This document shows positions 18,683 to 29,818 of a stretch of 64,000 bases of DNA, piece after piece. Within the stretch, counting starts at the first letter, position 1; each line of letters opens with the position of its first letter. The stretch is taken from positions 124,001 to 188,000 of the forward strand of contig NZ_CADFDU010000006.1 in assembly GCF_902833045.1 (NCBI RefSeq). The letters are read 5' to 3'. The translations under genes were made by a program, and so were the position numbers. This DNA is from Burkholderia sp. BCC0322 (lineage in GTDB: Bacteria > Pseudomonadota > Gammaproteobacteria > Burkholderiales > Burkholderiaceae). Under the pieces are notes generated by a model. That model saw nothing but the letters and a program-made list of their open reading frames with translations. It made no database searches and had not been told where the DNA came from.

Positions 18683-19096
18683 ATGCGTTACGTATTCGTC
18701 TACGGCACCTTGAGAAACGGGGAGGCCAACGACATCGGCCACGCGGCCGCCAGGCACGGGATTGCCGCGCCGACGCTGCTCGGTGCCGCCGCGCTGCCGG
18801 GCGAACTGTACGATTTCGGTACGTATCCGGGGATGATCGCCGGGTCGGCCGGCAAGTCGCTGGTCTGGGGCGACGTCTACGAGGTCGACGACCAGCTCGT
18901 TCCCGTGCTCGACGAGATCGAGCGCGTGTATCCGGGCGTCGACTCGCTGTTCAAGCCGGAAAACGTGACCGTCGAGCTCGGCGGCCGGCAGTACGCCTGC
19001 CTGTACTATCCGGTCGCCGCGCACGCGATTGCCGGGCATCCGCGCATTGCGTCGGGCGACTGGGTTCAGCACCGGCGCGAGCGGGAAGCCATCTGA
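18683..19096 (+). CDS. Gamma-glutamylcyclotransferase-like (AIG2/GGCT family) protein
   Basis: 137 residues. The N-terminal VFVYGTLRNGE is the substrate-binding loop of the GGCT fold, and the Glu in LDEIERVYPG occupies the place of the catalytic acid. Members cyclise gamma-glutamyl groups to 5-oxoproline or open gamma-glutamylamine linkages; which applies here is unknown. A strong ribosome binding site (AAAGAGGAGAA) precedes the ATG, and a terminator follows 34 bases after the stop. Confidence 0.82.
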   Translation: MRYVFVYGTLRNGEANDIGHAAARHGIAAPTLLGAAALPGELYDFGTYPGMIAGSAGKSLVWGDVYEVDDQLVPVLDEIERVYPGVDSLFKPENVTVELGGRQYACLYYPVAAHAIAGHPRIASGDWVQHRREREAI

Positions 19097-19129
19097 CCGG
19101 ATGCGCGGCAGCCGGTCCCGACGCAAATG

Positions 19130-19156
19130 AAAAAGCGCCCCGAGGGGCGCTTTTTT
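19130..19156 (+). terminator. Terminator after the GGCT-like gene
   Basis: Arms AAAAGCGCCCC / GGGGCGCTTTT followed by more T. Also positioned to serve aceB from the other strand, since A-runs flank it. Confidence 0.88.
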
Positions 19157-19221
19157 GATGTCGTGATCGCTTGCGATCGGCGCCGACGCAGGGCCCGCGC
19201 TCATCGAGGCGGGCAGCTGCG

Positions 19222-20814
19222 TCAGATTTCCTCGTACAGCGGCAGCGTCAGGAATTCGGTGAAGCCTTCCGACGTCGACATCTGCTCGAAGATCGCCGCG
19301 GCGCGCTCGTACGGCTGCGTGTTGCCGCCGACCGACCGCTTCACGTTGTCCAGCTCGGCCTTCGCGAATTCACGCACGAGTTCGGCCGTGACCTTACGGC
19401 CGTCATCGAGCACGCCCTTCGGCGAGCGGATCCATTGCCATACCTGAGAACGGGAGATTTCGGCCGTGGCCGCATCTTCCATCAGGTTGTGGATCGGCAC
19501 GCAGCCGTTGCCGTCGAGCCATGCGCCGAGGTAGTGGATGCCGACGTTGATGTTATTGCGCAGGCCGGCTTCGGTGATCGGCGCTTCAGGCTGGAAGTCG
19601 AGCAGGTTCTTGCCTTCGACCTGCACGTCGTCGCGCTGCTTCGCGATCTGGTTCGGCTTGTCGCCGAGCACCTTGACGAACTCTTCCATCGCGATCGGCA
19701 CGAGTCCCGGGTGCGCCACCCAGCCGCCGTCGTAGCCGTCGGTCGCGTCGCGCTGCTTGTCCGAGCGCACGCCGCCCATCGCCTTGTCATTCGCTTCCGG
19801 ATCGTTCTTGATCGGGATCAGCGCGCTCATCCCGCCGATCGCCGGCGCGTTGCGCTTGTGGCAGGTCTTCAGCAACAGCAATGCGTACGCGCGCATGAAC
19901 GGCACCGTCATCGTGATCCTCGAACGCTCGGCGAGGCAGAAGTCGCGATCGTTCTTGAACTTCTTGATGGCCGAGAAGATGTAGTCCCAGCGGCCGGCAT
20001 TCAGGCCCGAGCTGTGTTCGCGCAGTTCGTACAGGATCTCGTCCATTTCGAACGCGGCGAGGATCGTCTCGATCAGCACCGTCGCGCGGATCGTGCCGCG
20101 CGGCACGCCGACGGCTTCCTGCGCGGCGACGAAGATGTCGTTCCACAGGCGCGCCTCGAGATGGCTTTCCATCTTCGGCAGGTAGAAGTACGGGCCCGAG
20201 CCGCGCGCGAGCAGTTCCTTCGCGTTGTGGAACAGGAACAGCGCGAAATCGAAGATGCCGCCGGACACGCGCTGGCCGTCGACCGTCACGTGCTTCTCGT
20301 CGAGGTGCCAGCCGCGCGGACGCACGATCAGCGTCGCGACCTTGTCGTTCAGCTGGTACGACTTGCCGTTCTGCTCGAGCGAGATCGTGCGGCGCACCGC
20401 GTCCTTCAGGTTGATCTGGCCGTCGATCTGGTTCGTCCAGCTCGGCGCGTTCGAATCCTCGAAGTCCGTCATGTACGAATCGGCACCCGAGTTCAGCGCG
20501 TTGATGATCATTTTGCGCTCGACGGGGCCAGTGATCTCGACACGACGGCATTGCAGGTCGGCCGGCAGCGGCGCGACCTTCCAGTCGCCTTCGCGGATCG
20601 CCTTCGTCTCGGCCAGAAAGTCGGGGCGCTCGCCCGCGTCGAGACGTTTCGTGCGCTCGACGCGCGCCTGCAGCAGCGCCTGGCGGCGCGGCTCGAACGT
20701 GCGGTGCAGCGCCGCGACGAGTGCGAGCGCGTCGGGCGTCAGGATTGCTTCGTAACCCGGCTTGATTTCGCCGGTGATCGTCATGCCTTGCGGCAGCGTG
20801 ATCGGGGTGCTCAT
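19222..20814 (-). CDS. aceB: Malate synthase A
   Basis: 530 residues, close to E. coli AceB. Condenses glyoxylate with acetyl-CoA to malate, the second step of the glyoxylate shunt. Diagnostic stretches include [19 protein letters not shown] and the active-site [11 protein letters not shown], followed by [13 protein letters not shown] and the C-terminal [14 protein letters not shown]. Two in-frame ATGs exist; AAGGAG touches the first (20823) but is nine bases from the second (20814), so the second is chosen. The HAD gene lies 68 bases upstream on the same strand. Confidence 0.96.
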   Translation of the reverse strand: MSTPITLPQGMTITGEIKPGYEAILTPDALALVAALHRTFEPRRQALLQARVERTKRLDAGERPDFLAETKAIREGDWKVAPLPADLQCRRVEITGPVERKMIINALNSGADSYMTDFEDSNAPSWTNQIDGQINLKDAVRRTISLEQNGKSYQLNDKVATLIVRPRGWHLDEKHVTVDGQRVSGGIFDFALFLFHNAKELLARGSGPYFYLPKMESHLEARLWNDIFVAAQEAVGVPRGTIRATVLIETILAAFEMDEILYELREHSSGLNAGRWDYIFSAIKKFKNDRDFCLAERSRITMTVPFMRAYALLLLKTCHKRNAPAIGGMSALIPIKNDPEANDKAMGGVRSDKQRDATDGYDGGWVAHPGLVPIAMEEFVKVLGDKPNQIAKQRDDVQVEGKNLLDFQPEAPITEAGLRNNINVGIHYLGAWLDGNGCVPIHNLMEDAATAEISRSQVWQWIRSPKGVLDDGRKVTAELVREFAKAELDNVKRSVGGNTQPYERAAAIFEQMSTSEGFTEFLTLPLYEEI

Positions 20815-20882
20815 GAGTCTCATCTCCTTGGTCGGTCAGTTGCGGTTTCGGTGAAAGGGGGAAGGCGGCAGCGCTGCGAACG

Positions 20883-21644
20883 TCATGCACCCGGGCTGGG
20901 GCGCGTGCGGTTTGCGGGTCTGCCGGACGGAGCCGGGGTGGCGAGGAATGCGAGCAGGTCGGCCATGCTGGCGCCGGTGCCGTCGGGCGGCGCGCCGAGT
21001 TCCTCGGCGGGCGCGCCCGTGCGGTTGAGCCAGAACGTCGTGTAGCCGAACCAGACGGCGCCGGCGACGTCCCACGCGTTCGACGACACGAACACGATGC
21101 CGCGCCGGTTTGATCCGAACGCGTCGGTGCCGAGTGCGTAGGCAGCCGGGCTCGGCTTGTACGCGCGCACGGTGTCGGCCGACAGCACGCGATCGAACAG
21201 CCCGGACATGCCGGCGCTCTTGATCGCGATGTCGAGCATCTGCGGCGTGCCGTTCGACAGGATCCCGAGCGGCGGGCGCGGGTCGAGCGCGCGCAGCTTG
21301 CGCAGCGCGGGCACCGTGTCGGGATAGGTGGACAGGCATGCGTATTCGTCCATCAGCCGTTTCTCGGCCGCGCTGTTCAGCATGAGCCCGAGCCGGCGCG
21401 CGGCGAATCGCAGCGCATCGAGCGTGATGTCCCGGAACGGGCGATAGCGCGCGCCGGCAGGATCGGCGAGCGTGCGCAACTGCGAGTATTCGATTTGCTT
21501 GCGTCGCCACAGCTGCGACAACCGTTCCCCGTGACCGGGAAACATCTGCTCCGCCGCGGCCAGGACCGCACGCACGTCGAACAACGTGCCGAATGCGTCG
21601 AAGAGGATTGCGTCGGGAGAGGAGAGTGTCGTTGTGGCCGACAT
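20883..21644 (-). CDS. HAD superfamily hydrolase, type II 2-haloacid dehalogenase-like
   Basis: 253 residues. Nucleophile Asp16 lies in DAFGTLFD. Motif II is LSNG, motif III a Lys in AYKPSP, and motif IV SSNAWDVAGA. The last is the pattern of L-2-haloacid dehalogenases rather than of phosphatases. The true substrate is not known. Upstream of aceB on the same strand and likely cotranscribed; divergent from the LysR gene. A product entering the glyoxylate pathway (glycolate or glyoxylate from a haloacetate) would fit, but that is inference. Confidence 0.87.
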   Translation of the reverse strand: MSATTTLSSPDAILFDAFGTLFDVRAVLAAAEQMFPGHGERLSQLWRRKQIEYSQLRTLADPAGARYRPFRDITLDALRFAARRLGLMLNSAAEKRLMDEYACLSTYPDTVPALRKLRALDPRPPLGILSNGTPQMLDIAIKSAGMSGLFDRVLSADTVRAYKPSPAAYALGTDAFGSNRRGIVFVSSNAWDVAGAVWFGYTTFWLNRTGAPAEELGAPPDGTGASMADLLAFLATPAPSGRPANRTRPSPGA

Positions 21645-21798
21645 AGCCTTGCGCTCCAGTTTCAGAGGTCAGGTGAATTCTATTCGTGATCGGATGTGCT
21701 AAAAAAGACGCTAAACATCACTTGATCTTTTACTTTCATATACCTAATCTTGAGCGGTTCAAGCTATTTGAAGGGCGGCAGCGCCGCCCCTGCGAGTG

Positions 21799-22704
21799 AT
21801 GGACCGGTTCAAGCAGATCGAAACGTTTGCCGCGGTCGCGGCGAAGGGCAGCCTGTCGGCGGCCGCGCACGCGGAAGGCGTCGCACCGGCGATCATCGGC
21901 CGCCGCCTCGACGCACTCGAGGAGCGGCTCGGCGTGAAGCTGCTGGTGCGCACGACGCGCAAGCTCACGCTGACGTTCGAGGGCTCGGCGTTCCTCGAGG
22001 ATTGCCAGCGCATCATCAACGACATGCAGAACGCGGAGGCGAGCGTGTCCGCCGGCGGCGTCAAGGCGAGTGGCCACCTGCGGATTTCCGCGCCGGCCGG
22101 TTTCGGCCGGCGGCACGTCGCGCCGCTCGTGCCCGAATTCAGCGTTGGCCATCCAGACGTGTCGGTCACGCTCGACCTGTCCGACCGGATGGTCGATCTC
22201 GTCAACGAGGGGTTCGATTGCGCGGTGCGGCTCGGCGAGCTGCCCGATTCGTCGCTCGTGTCGCTGAAGCTCGGCGAGAATCGCCGCGTGTGCGTCGCCT
22301 CTCCCGGGTATCTCGCACGGCGCGGCACGCCCACGTCGCTCGCGGAGCTGGCGCGGCACAACTGCCTCGCGCTCGCGGCAAACGCGAACCAGCAACGCGG
22401 CTGGACGTTCCAGGAGGACGGCAAGGTCGTGTCGATCCGCGTGAACGGCACGATGGAATGCTCGGACGGCGCGGTACTGCACGAGTGGTGCCTCGCAGGC
22501 CACGGGCTCGCGTGGCGCTCGTGGTGGGAGGTCGGCGACGACATCGCGGCCGGCCGGCTCGTGAGCGTACTCGACGCATTCGCCGCACCGCCGATCGGTA
22601 TCCATGCGGTGTTTCCGCAACGCCGGCATCTGCCGCTGCGCGTGCGGTTGTTTCTCGATTATCTGAAGCACACCTACGAACAGCCTGGATATTGGGGCGA
22701 GTAG
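21799..22704 (+). CDS. LysR family transcriptional regulator
   Basis: About 301 residues. An N-terminal winged helix-turn-helix (MDRFKQIETFAAVAAKGSLS through RTTRKLTLTFEG) precedes a periplasmic-binding-protein-like effector domain (HLRISAPAGFGRRHVAPL). A GTG at 21796 is an alternative start one codon earlier. It is transcribed away from the HAD-aceB pair across a 154-base AT-rich gap, the usual arrangement for a LysR regulator and its target. Control of aceB is therefore plausible but unproven. Confidence 0.9.
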   Translation: MDRFKQIETFAAVAAKGSLSAAAHAEGVAPAIIGRRLDALEERLGVKLLVRTTRKLTLTFEGSAFLEDCQRIINDMQNAEASVSAGGVKASGHLRISAPAGFGRRHVAPLVPEFSVGHPDVSVTLDLSDRMVDLVNEGFDCAVRLGELPDSSLVSLKLGENRRVCVASPGYLARRGTPTSLAELARHNCLALAANANQQRGWTFQEDGKVVSIRVNGTMECSDGAVLHEWCLAGHGLAWRSWWEVGDDIAAGRLVSVLDAFAAPPIGIHAVFPQRRHLPLRVRLFLDYLKHTYEQPGYWGE

Positions 22705-22863
22705 GCCGCGCGTGCCCGCGCGTTTCCGATATGAGGGCGAACCCGCTGACGGCGCCGGTTGGGCGGTTTCGCGCACTACACTCGTAGCAGGCATGTCCGA
22801 CGCGTCGCGGCTGGCTCGGACGGGATCGCGACGTGCGGAGCGCAATTGACGAAGGAGGGCGCG

Positions 22864-23298
22864 ATGTTCCGGCACATCCTCGTTCCAACCGACGGTTCCG
22901 AACTGTCGCAGAAGGCGATCGACGGCGCGATCGACCTGGCGCGCGCGGTCGGTGCGCGGGTCACGGCCTACGCGTGCCTGCCGCAGTATCCGTACTCGCC
23001 GTTTTCCGAAGTGATCATCGAGCCGCCCGCCGATTTCCGGGCGCGCAGCGAGCGCGAGGCGCGCGCGCACCTCGACGAAGTCGAATCGGCCGCGAAGGCG
23101 GCCGGCGTCGATTGCGACACCTGGACGAGCGTGCGTCCGTCGCCGTATCTCGGCATCATCGAGGCGGCCGAACGCGGCGGCTGCGACGTGATCTTCATGG
23201 CGTCCCACGGACGCCGCGGGCTCGGCAGCTTGCTGATCGGCAGCGAGACACAGCGCGTGCTGACCCATACGAAAATTCCGGTGATCGTGTATCGGTAG
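22864..23298 (+). CDS. Universal stress protein (UspA family)
   Basis: 144 residues beginning MFRHILVPTDGS with the ATP-binding pattern GRRGLGSLLIGSETQRV near the C-terminus (G-x2-G-x9-G-S/T), so a nucleotide-binding member. A strong ribosome binding site (GAAGGAGGG) precedes the ATG. It sits between the LysR gene and the convergent aceA. Role unknown beyond stress association. Confidence 0.92.
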   Translation: MFRHILVPTDGSELSQKAIDGAIDLARAVGARVTAYACLPQYPYSPFSEVIIEPPADFRARSEREARAHLDEVESAAKAAGVDCDTWTSVRPSPYLGIIEAAERGGCDVIFMASHGRRGLGSLLIGSETQRVLTHTKIPVIVYR

Positions 23299-23497
23299 GG
23301 CGGCGCCCTGGAAGAAGGGCGCGCCGGACGGAGCCGGCGCGCGTCGTTGCTGGCGGCCCGCAGGCCGTGCGGCCGGTCGCGCGATCGGTATCGCGCGCCT
23401 GCCGTCTCCTCCCTGATTTTTGTTCGGTGGCCGATGCCGCGCCGTCGCGAGACGGGGCGGGCATCGGCATGACGCGTGGCGCGTCGTGCCTTTCTGC

Positions 23498-24805
<1,308 letters not shown>

Positions 24806-24905
24806 GATGAGCTCCTTGATGCGGTGCGATGCCTGATGGGTTGAATCTGACGGTGGTGAGGCTGTTCTCGAAGCCGGGAGCGGTGTGTTCCGGTTCGTGA
24901 GGTCT

Positions 24906-24933
24906 TGTATAAGAGTCTAGGCAAATCGACCAA
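24906..24933 (-). promoter_or_regulatory. Candidate promoter of aceA
   Basis: Read on the minus strand: TTGGTC, 16-base spacer, TATACA, ending about 100 bases before the aceA start codon. Matches are imperfect. Confidence 0.4.
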
Positions 24934-24982
24934 GGCAGGACAGGGGGCTTTCCGACGGATGGCGTAAATTTTTAGCTGTTTT

Positions 24983-25037
24983 AAATCAATGATTTGCAAT
25001 CACTATTTCGGGATGAGAAATGCTTTTTCCCATCCCG
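24983..25037. promoter_or_regulatory. Two palindromes upstream of aceA
   Basis: AAATCA-A-TGATTT (24983-24995) and, 13 bases on, CGGGATGAGAAA / TTTCCCATCCCG (25009-25037, one mismatch, short loop). They lie 50-105 bases upstream of the candidate aceA -35 box in AT-rich DNA. Operator sites for a regulator of the shunt are a reasonable guess; the second could also be an RNA hairpin. Confidence 0.45.
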
Positions 25038-25118
25038 CAATCGCCCGGGTTGTGCCACGCAGCATGATTTTTTACGACACAAAAAAATTTTCCGTATGGT
25101 GAAATGTGGGGCGAGACG

Positions 25119-25146
25119 AAAAAAAACCGGCGCAGATGCGCCGGTT
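25119..25146 (-). terminator. Terminator of the DEAD-box helicase gene
   Basis: On the minus strand, stem AACCGGCGCA / TGCGCCGGTT followed by a run of T (A8 on the plus strand at 25119-25126). About 70 bases after the helicase stop. Confidence 0.88.
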
Positions 25147-25216
25147 GGCTGGATGGGCAGGGCGGCTATCCGCGGGTCTGCCCTCCGTCGGGCGGCCGGT
25201 GGCCGCCCATGCGTGC

Positions 25217-26755
25217 TTACGACGCGGAGTTGCTGCGACGCGGGCCGCCGCTGCGCTGGCCGTCGCGACGCGGGCCGCCGTCACGGCTGCCGCCCGGCTT
25301 GCCGCTCCAGCCGCCGCCATTGCCGCCGCCGTAGCTGCGGCCGTTGCCGCCATGGCCACCGCCCGGCTTGCCGCCGAAACGTCGACCGCCGTTACCGCCG
25401 CCCGGACGGCCACGGCCACCAGTGCCGCCGTTGCGCGGGGGGGCCTTGCGCGGCTCGAAACCTTCGATCACGTTGACCGGCAGCGGCGAGCGCACGAAAC
25501 GCTCGATGCGCTTGAGCGCGCCTTGCTCGGCGTGGTGCACGAGGCTCACCGCGATGCCCGAACGGCCTGCGCGGCCCGTGCGGCCGATACGGTGCACGTA
25601 GTCTTCCGCGAACTTCGGCAGGTCGTAGTTGAACACGTGCGTGATGCCCGGGATGTCGATACCGCGTGCCGCGACGTCGGTGGCCACCAGCACGCGCACG
25701 CGGCGCTCGCGCAGCGCACGGATCGTGCGGTTGCGCGCGCCCTGCGGCAGGTCGCCGTGCAGCGCGGCCGATTCGAAGCCGGCGTCGGCGAGACGGCCGG
25801 CGAGCTGGTCGGCGTCGATCTTGGTCGCCGTGAAGATGATCGCCTGGTCGAGCGAGTCGTCGCGCAGCAGGTGATCGAGCAGGCGATCCTTGTGGTCGCG
25901 GTCGTCGACGTAGTGCACGGTCTGCGCGATGTTCGCGCGCGACTCGAGGCGCTGCTGGATCTCGATGCGCTCGGGATCCTTCAGCAGGCGGCTCGTCAGC
26001 GAACCGATCTTGCCGTCGAGCGTCGCCGAGAACAGCATCGTCTGGCGCGTCGCGGGCGTCGCGGCGACGATCGTTTCGATATCGTCGATGAAGCCCATGT
26101 CGAGCATGCGGTCGGCTTCGTCGAGCACGAGCATCTTCAGCTCGGACAGGTCGATACGGCCACGCTCGAGGTGGTCGAGCAGGCGGCCCGGCGTGGCGAC
26201 CAGGATTTCGGGGTTCTTCGCGAGCAGCATCAGCTGCTGGCCGTAGGCGACGCCGCCGAGGATGCTGACCGTGCGCAGGCGCTTCAGGTGCTTGCCGTAG
26301 GTCGATGCGGCCGTGGTGACCTGCATCGCGAGTTCGCGGGTCGGCGTCAGCACGAGCAGGCCCGGGCGCGCGACGGGTTGCGGGCGGCGCACGCGGCGGT
26401 CGCCCTGGCTTGCTTCGCGCGGCGCGCGCGGTTGCTGCGCGAGCGTCTTCTGGAGCTGCGCGAAACGTTCGATCGCGGGCAGCATGAATGCGGCCGTCTT
26501 GCCCGAACCGGTCGGGCTCGACACCAGCAGGTCGCGGCCGGCGATGCCGGCCGGAATCGCGCGCTGCTGGACCGGCGTCGGCTTCACATAGCCGGCGGCC
26601 TGCAGCGCGGAGACGATCTCCGGCGACAACCCGAGCGACGCGAAGCTCGGCTCGTCCGACGCCGGTTCGACCGCGGCCGGTGCGGCGGCGTCGTCGAGAC
26701 CGAGCGCCTGGTCGGCGATCGCGTTGAGCGGGCTGGAGTTGATGCTCGAAGTCAT
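25217..26755 (-). CDS. DEAD-box ATP-dependent RNA helicase with Gly/Arg-rich tail
   Basis: 512 residues. Q-motif PTPVQQRAIP, motif I SPTGSGKT, Ia PTRELAMQ, II DEAD, III SAT and VI HRIGRTGRAG are all present, so an active ATPase core is expected. The last ~80 residues are a GGR/GGN/RGG-rich low-complexity tail, as in RNA-binding helicases of the RhlE/cold-shock class. The start at 26755 is preceded by AAGGA at five bases; an upstream in-frame ATG lacks one. Probably acts in ribosome assembly or mRNA turnover; which is unclear. Confidence 0.93.
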   Translation of the reverse strand: MTSSINSSPLNAIADQALGLDDAAAPAAVEPASDEPSFASLGLSPEIVSALQAAGYVKPTPVQQRAIPAGIAGRDLLVSSPTGSGKTAAFMLPAIERFAQLQKTLAQQPRAPREASQGDRRVRRPQPVARPGLLVLTPTRELAMQVTTAASTYGKHLKRLRTVSILGGVAYGQQLMLLAKNPEILVATPGRLLDHLERGRIDLSELKMLVLDEADRMLDMGFIDDIETIVAATPATRQTMLFSATLDGKIGSLTSRLLKDPERIEIQQRLESRANIAQTVHYVDDRDHKDRLLDHLLRDDSLDQAIIFTATKIDADQLAGRLADAGFESAALHGDLPQGARNRTIRALRERRVRVLVATDVAARGIDIPGITHVFNYDLPKFAEDYVHRIGRTGRAGRSGIAVSLVHHAEQGALKRIERFVRSPLPVNVIEGFEPRKAPPRNGGTGGRGRPGGGNGGRRFGGKPGGGHGGNGRSYGGGNGGGWSGKPGGSRDGGPRRDGQRSGGPRRSNSAS

Positions 26756-27114
26756 AACAATCCTTGAAACACAGTGGGTGAAACGTCGGCGCCAATCGCG
26801 CATACCCAAGTCGTCGGATTCAGCGAGCAAATCGGGAAACGGGTGCAATCCGCCGAACAGTCGGCGGATGAGGCATTAGAAGCTGTTTTGGGTGCGGCGC
26901 GCTTCAGGAGCGGGGCCGCCAGCCTGATAAGTGACGACCGCTAGGGTCGAAGCAGGAGGGGACAGGTTCTAAACCGGATTGGAGCTTAACGCTACGAGGC
27001 GTCGGGCCGGAACGGCATGCGAGCCGAGCGCGGAGGTGACGCAGGCCGCATTATAAAGAGATTTGCTGCGCTGCGCCACTGATTTGATTGCCTATTGCGA
27101 AGGGCGTGGTTCGA
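26756..27114 (-). other. Long non-coding leader/promoter region of the helicase gene
   Basis: 359 bases without a plausible gene. On the minus strand a perfect TATAAT lies at 27055-27050 with no good -35, which would give a 5' leader of roughly 285 bases. Long leaders are common on cold-inducible helicase genes (known for E. coli csdA); whether this one is regulatory cannot be told. Confidence 0.4.
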
Positions 27115-27384
27115 TCAGGAAGCCGTGCCGTTCTTCAGCGATTCGACGAGTTCGATGTACTGCTGCTTTGCCGCATCCTGCGACGTGCCCTTCAGCGCAT
27201 CCCAAGCGTCGTACTTGTATTTGCCGACGATGTCGGTGAAACCCGGCTTGTCGCCATGGGCGTCGCCGTCGGTCGCCTGCTTGAAGAGCGCGTAAAGGCG
27301 CAGCAGGGTCAGGTTGCCCGGCCGTTCCGTCAGTTGCTTGACGTCGATCTGGGCCTGGTCGAATTGGGCGGTGAGTTCGCTCAT
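27115..27384 (-). CDS. Acyl-CoA-binding protein
   Basis: 89 residues of the ACBP fold. The key run LYALFKQATDGD…KPGFTDIVGKYKYDAWDALKG contains the Tyr and Lys residues that contact acyl-CoA. These small cytosolic proteins buffer long-chain acyl-CoA esters and are scattered among proteobacteria. GGAG precedes the ATG by about ten bases. Divergent from tsaB. Confidence 0.93.
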   Translation of the reverse strand: MSELTAQFDQAQIDVKQLTERPGNLTLLRLYALFKQATDGDAHGDKPGFTDIVGKYKYDAWDALKGTSQDAAKQQYIELVESLKNGTAS

Positions 27385-27541
27385 CGGGTGTCTCCGTAAG
27401 GGTTTCAGGTCGGGCGATCTTAACAAGCGGACCGCCGCGCGGGGTCGAGCGATCCTTCCAAACCGCCACCGGGTGCCGCGCGCACGCGCGGATCGGGCCC
27501 GATCGCCCGTGGGAGCGGGGCGTCGCATTACAATGTCGCCC

Positions 27542-28300
27542 ATGACGCAAACAGTGCTCCTCGCCATCGATACGTCGACCGAATACTGCTCGGTCGCGCT
27601 GCTGCGCTCGGCCCATGCCGATGACGCCGTTTCCACCCCGCAAACCTGGGTCCGCCACGAACTGACGGGCGCCGTGTCGAGCACGCGCGTGCTGCCGGCC
27701 ATCCAGGAGCTTTTCGCCGAGTCGGGGCTGACGCTCGCCGATTGCGATGCGATCGCCTTCGGCTCGGGCCCCGGCTCGTTCACGGGCCTGCGCACCGCGA
27801 CGGGGATCACCCAGGGTCTTGCGTTCGGGCGCGGGCTGCCGGTCGTGCCGATCGGCACGCTGCTCGCGTGCGCCGAGCACGCGCGGCTGCGCGCGCCCGG
27901 CACGATCCGCGTGCTGGCCGCGCTGGATGCGCGGATGGATGAAGCCTACTGGGCAGATTTCGCGTGGGACGACGGCGCCGGCGACTGGCGCACGCTGCAC
28001 CCGGCTTCGCTCGACGCGCCGGCTGCCGTCGGCGTGCCCGATGCGCCGTTCACGCTCGCGGGCAATGCGGCCGCCGCGTTCGGCGCGCAGTTGCCGGCCG
28101 CGGCGCACGCGGCCGTGATCGACGGTGACGCGATGCCGCATGCGCTGGCGGTCGCCCATGCCGCTTTGCGTGCGTTCCGCGCCGGCCGCGCGGTGCCGGC
28201 CGATCAGGCCGCGCCGGAGTACGTGCGCGACAAGGTTGCCCAGACCACGGCCGAGCGCGTCGCGGCACGGGCCGCGCAGGCGGGCGGAGCGAAGGGATGA
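27542..28300 (+). CDS. tsaB: tRNA threonylcarbamoyladenosine biosynthesis protein TsaB
   Basis: 252 residues with the TsaB N-terminus [15 protein letters not shown] and the conserved [21 protein letters not shown]. It supports TsaD in making the t6A modification at position 37 of ANN-decoding tRNAs. An ATG nine bases upstream (27533) is an alternative start. The stop overlaps rimI by ATGA, making it the first gene of a four-gene operon. Confidence 0.93.
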   Translation: MTQTVLLAIDTSTEYCSVALLRSAHADDAVSTPQTWVRHELTGAVSSTRVLPAIQELFAESGLTLADCDAIAFGSGPGSFTGLRTATGITQGLAFGRGLPVVPIGTLLACAEHARLRAPGTIRVLAALDARMDEAYWADFAWDDGAGDWRTLHPASLDAPAAVGVPDAPFTLAGNAAAAFGAQLPAAAHAAVIDGDAMPHALAVAHAALRAFRAGRAVPADQAAPEYVRDKVAQTTAERVAARAAQAGGAKG

Positions 28301-28797
28301 CAGGCGTACTGTTGAGCGACCGTTATCTGGCGCCGATGACGGATGCCGATCTCGACGAGGTCGTCTCGATCGAACGCGTCGCGTACGAATTTCCGTGGAG
28401 CCGCGGCAATTTCGAGGATTCGTTGCGCAACGGCTATCTGGGCGTGTGCCTGCGGCACGTGACGGGTTCGCTGATCGGCTATTGCGTGCTGATGCCCGTG
28501 ATCGACGAAATGCACCTGCTGAACCTGTGCGTCGCGCCGGCCGCGCAGCGCGCGGGCGCGGGCCTGGCGCTGCTGCGCGAGGCCGTGCGCATTTCGCGCG
28601 CGGAAGGGCTCGGCGGCGTGCTGCTCGAGGTGCGGCCGTCCAACCCGCGCGCGATTCATCTGTACGAGCGCTTCGGCTTCTTGACGATCGGCCGGCGCAA
28701 GAATTATTACCCGGCGAAGCATCGCGGTCGGGAGGACGCGATCGTGATGCGTCTGACGCTGAACAAGGACGAAGGGGACGCGCATGGCATGGGCTGA
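28297..28797 (+). CDS. rimI: Ribosomal protein S18 alanine N-acetyltransferase
   Basis: 166 residues, GNAT fold. Acetylates the N-terminus of S18. Recognised by [23 protein letters not shown] at the start and the C-terminal [24 protein letters not shown]. The association of rimI with tsaB is conserved in many bacteria. Overlaps tsaB (4 bases) and the uracil-DNA glycosylase gene (14 bases). Confidence 0.93.
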   Translation: MTGVLLSDRYLAPMTDADLDEVVSIERVAYEFPWSRGNFEDSLRNGYLGVCLRHVTGSLIGYCVLMPVIDEMHLLNLCVAPAAQRAGAGLALLREAVRISRAEGLGGVLLEVRPSNPRAIHLYERFGFLTIGRRKNYYPAKHRGREDAIVMRLTLNKDEGDAHGMG

Positions 28798-29818
28798 AGC
28801 GGCGCTCGAGGAAATGGGCCTCGCGCAGATCTGGGTGCGGCGCGAGCAAGGCGCGAATGAAGGCGCGGACGAGGGCGCGGCAACCGACGCGCACGCCGCC
28901 GCGCAAACCGGTGCGGCGGACGCGGCGCCGGCCGTCGCGACCGAGCGACCTGCGCGCTCCGCGCGTACGCCCGTGCAGGACGATGCACCGCCGGCAGTGG
29001 CGCGGCGCGTCGATGCTCCGCCGGCTCGCGAGCCTGTCGCTCCGGCGCGGCGTGTCGACGATGGCGATCGCGCGCCTGCATCGGTTGCGCCGGTCGCGTC
29101 GGCCGACACGATGCCGCCGATCGACGACATGCCGCCTGCCGGACCCGACGATTTCGCGTGGTTCGATGCGGCGCCGCCGGGCGACCCCGTGCCGGTGGCC
29201 GAATCGCGTCCCGTCGGTGCGCCGGTTGCCGCGCTCGACTGGGATGCGCTGGCTGCACGCGTGTCGGACTGCACGCTTTGCCGGCTGTGCGACAAGCGGA
29301 CCAACACCGTGTTCGGCGTCGGCGACCGCGAAGCGGACTGGATGCTGATCGGCGAAGCGCCGGGCGAGAACGAGGACAAGCAGGGCGAGCCGTTCGTCGG
29401 CCAGGCCGGCAAGCTCCTCGACAACATGCTGCAGTCGCTGTCGCTCAAGCGCGGCGACAACGTGTACATCGCGAACGTGATCAAGTGCCGGCCGCCCGGC
29501 AACCGCAATCCGGAGCCGGACGAGGTCGCGAGCTGCGAGCCCTATCTGCAGCGCCAGGTTGCGCTCGTGAAGCCGAAACTGATCGTCGCACTCGGCCGCT
29601 TCGCCGCGCAGACCCTGCTGAAGACGGACGCGAGCATTGCGTCGCTGCGCGGCCGCGTGCATGCATACGAAGGTGTGCCGGTGATCGTGACCTACCACCC
29701 GGCCTACCTGTTGCGCAGCCTGCAGGACAAGTCGAAGGCGTGGGCCGACCTGTGCCTCGCGCGCGACACGTTCCGGCGCGCAGAGGGCGGCGACGCGAAC
29801 GGGCCGGCCGGACAATGA
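28784..29818 (+). CDS. Family 4 uracil-DNA glycosylase with long N-terminal extension
   Basis: 344 residues. The C-terminal ~190 form a family 4 UDG: Cys163, Cys166 and Cys169 (CTLCRLC) begin the 4Fe-4S site; motif [20 protein letters not shown] is the uracil-pocket loop; HPAYLLR near the end is the second active-site motif. It excises uracil from DNA. Residues ~20-150 are Ala/Pro/Asp/Arg-rich and look disordered, making the protein far longer than the ~200-residue norm. The start overlaps rimI, and its stop overlaps the DUF1853 gene. Confidence 0.92.
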   Translation: MAWAEAALEEMGLAQIWVRREQGANEGADEGAATDAHAAAQTGAADAAPAVATERPARSARTPVQDDAPPAVARRVDAPPAREPVAPARRVDDGDRAPASVAPVASADTMPPIDDMPPAGPDDFAWFDAAPPGDPVPVAESRPVGAPVAALDWDALAARVSDCTLCRLCDKRTNTVFGVGDREADWMLIGEAPGENEDKQGEPFVGQAGKLLDNMLQSLSLKRGDNVYIANVIKCRPPGNRNPEPDEVASCEPYLQRQVALVKPKLIVALGRFAAQTLLKTDASIASLRGRVHAYEGVPVIVTYHPAYLLRSLQDKSKAWADLCLARDTFRRAEGGDANGPAGQ

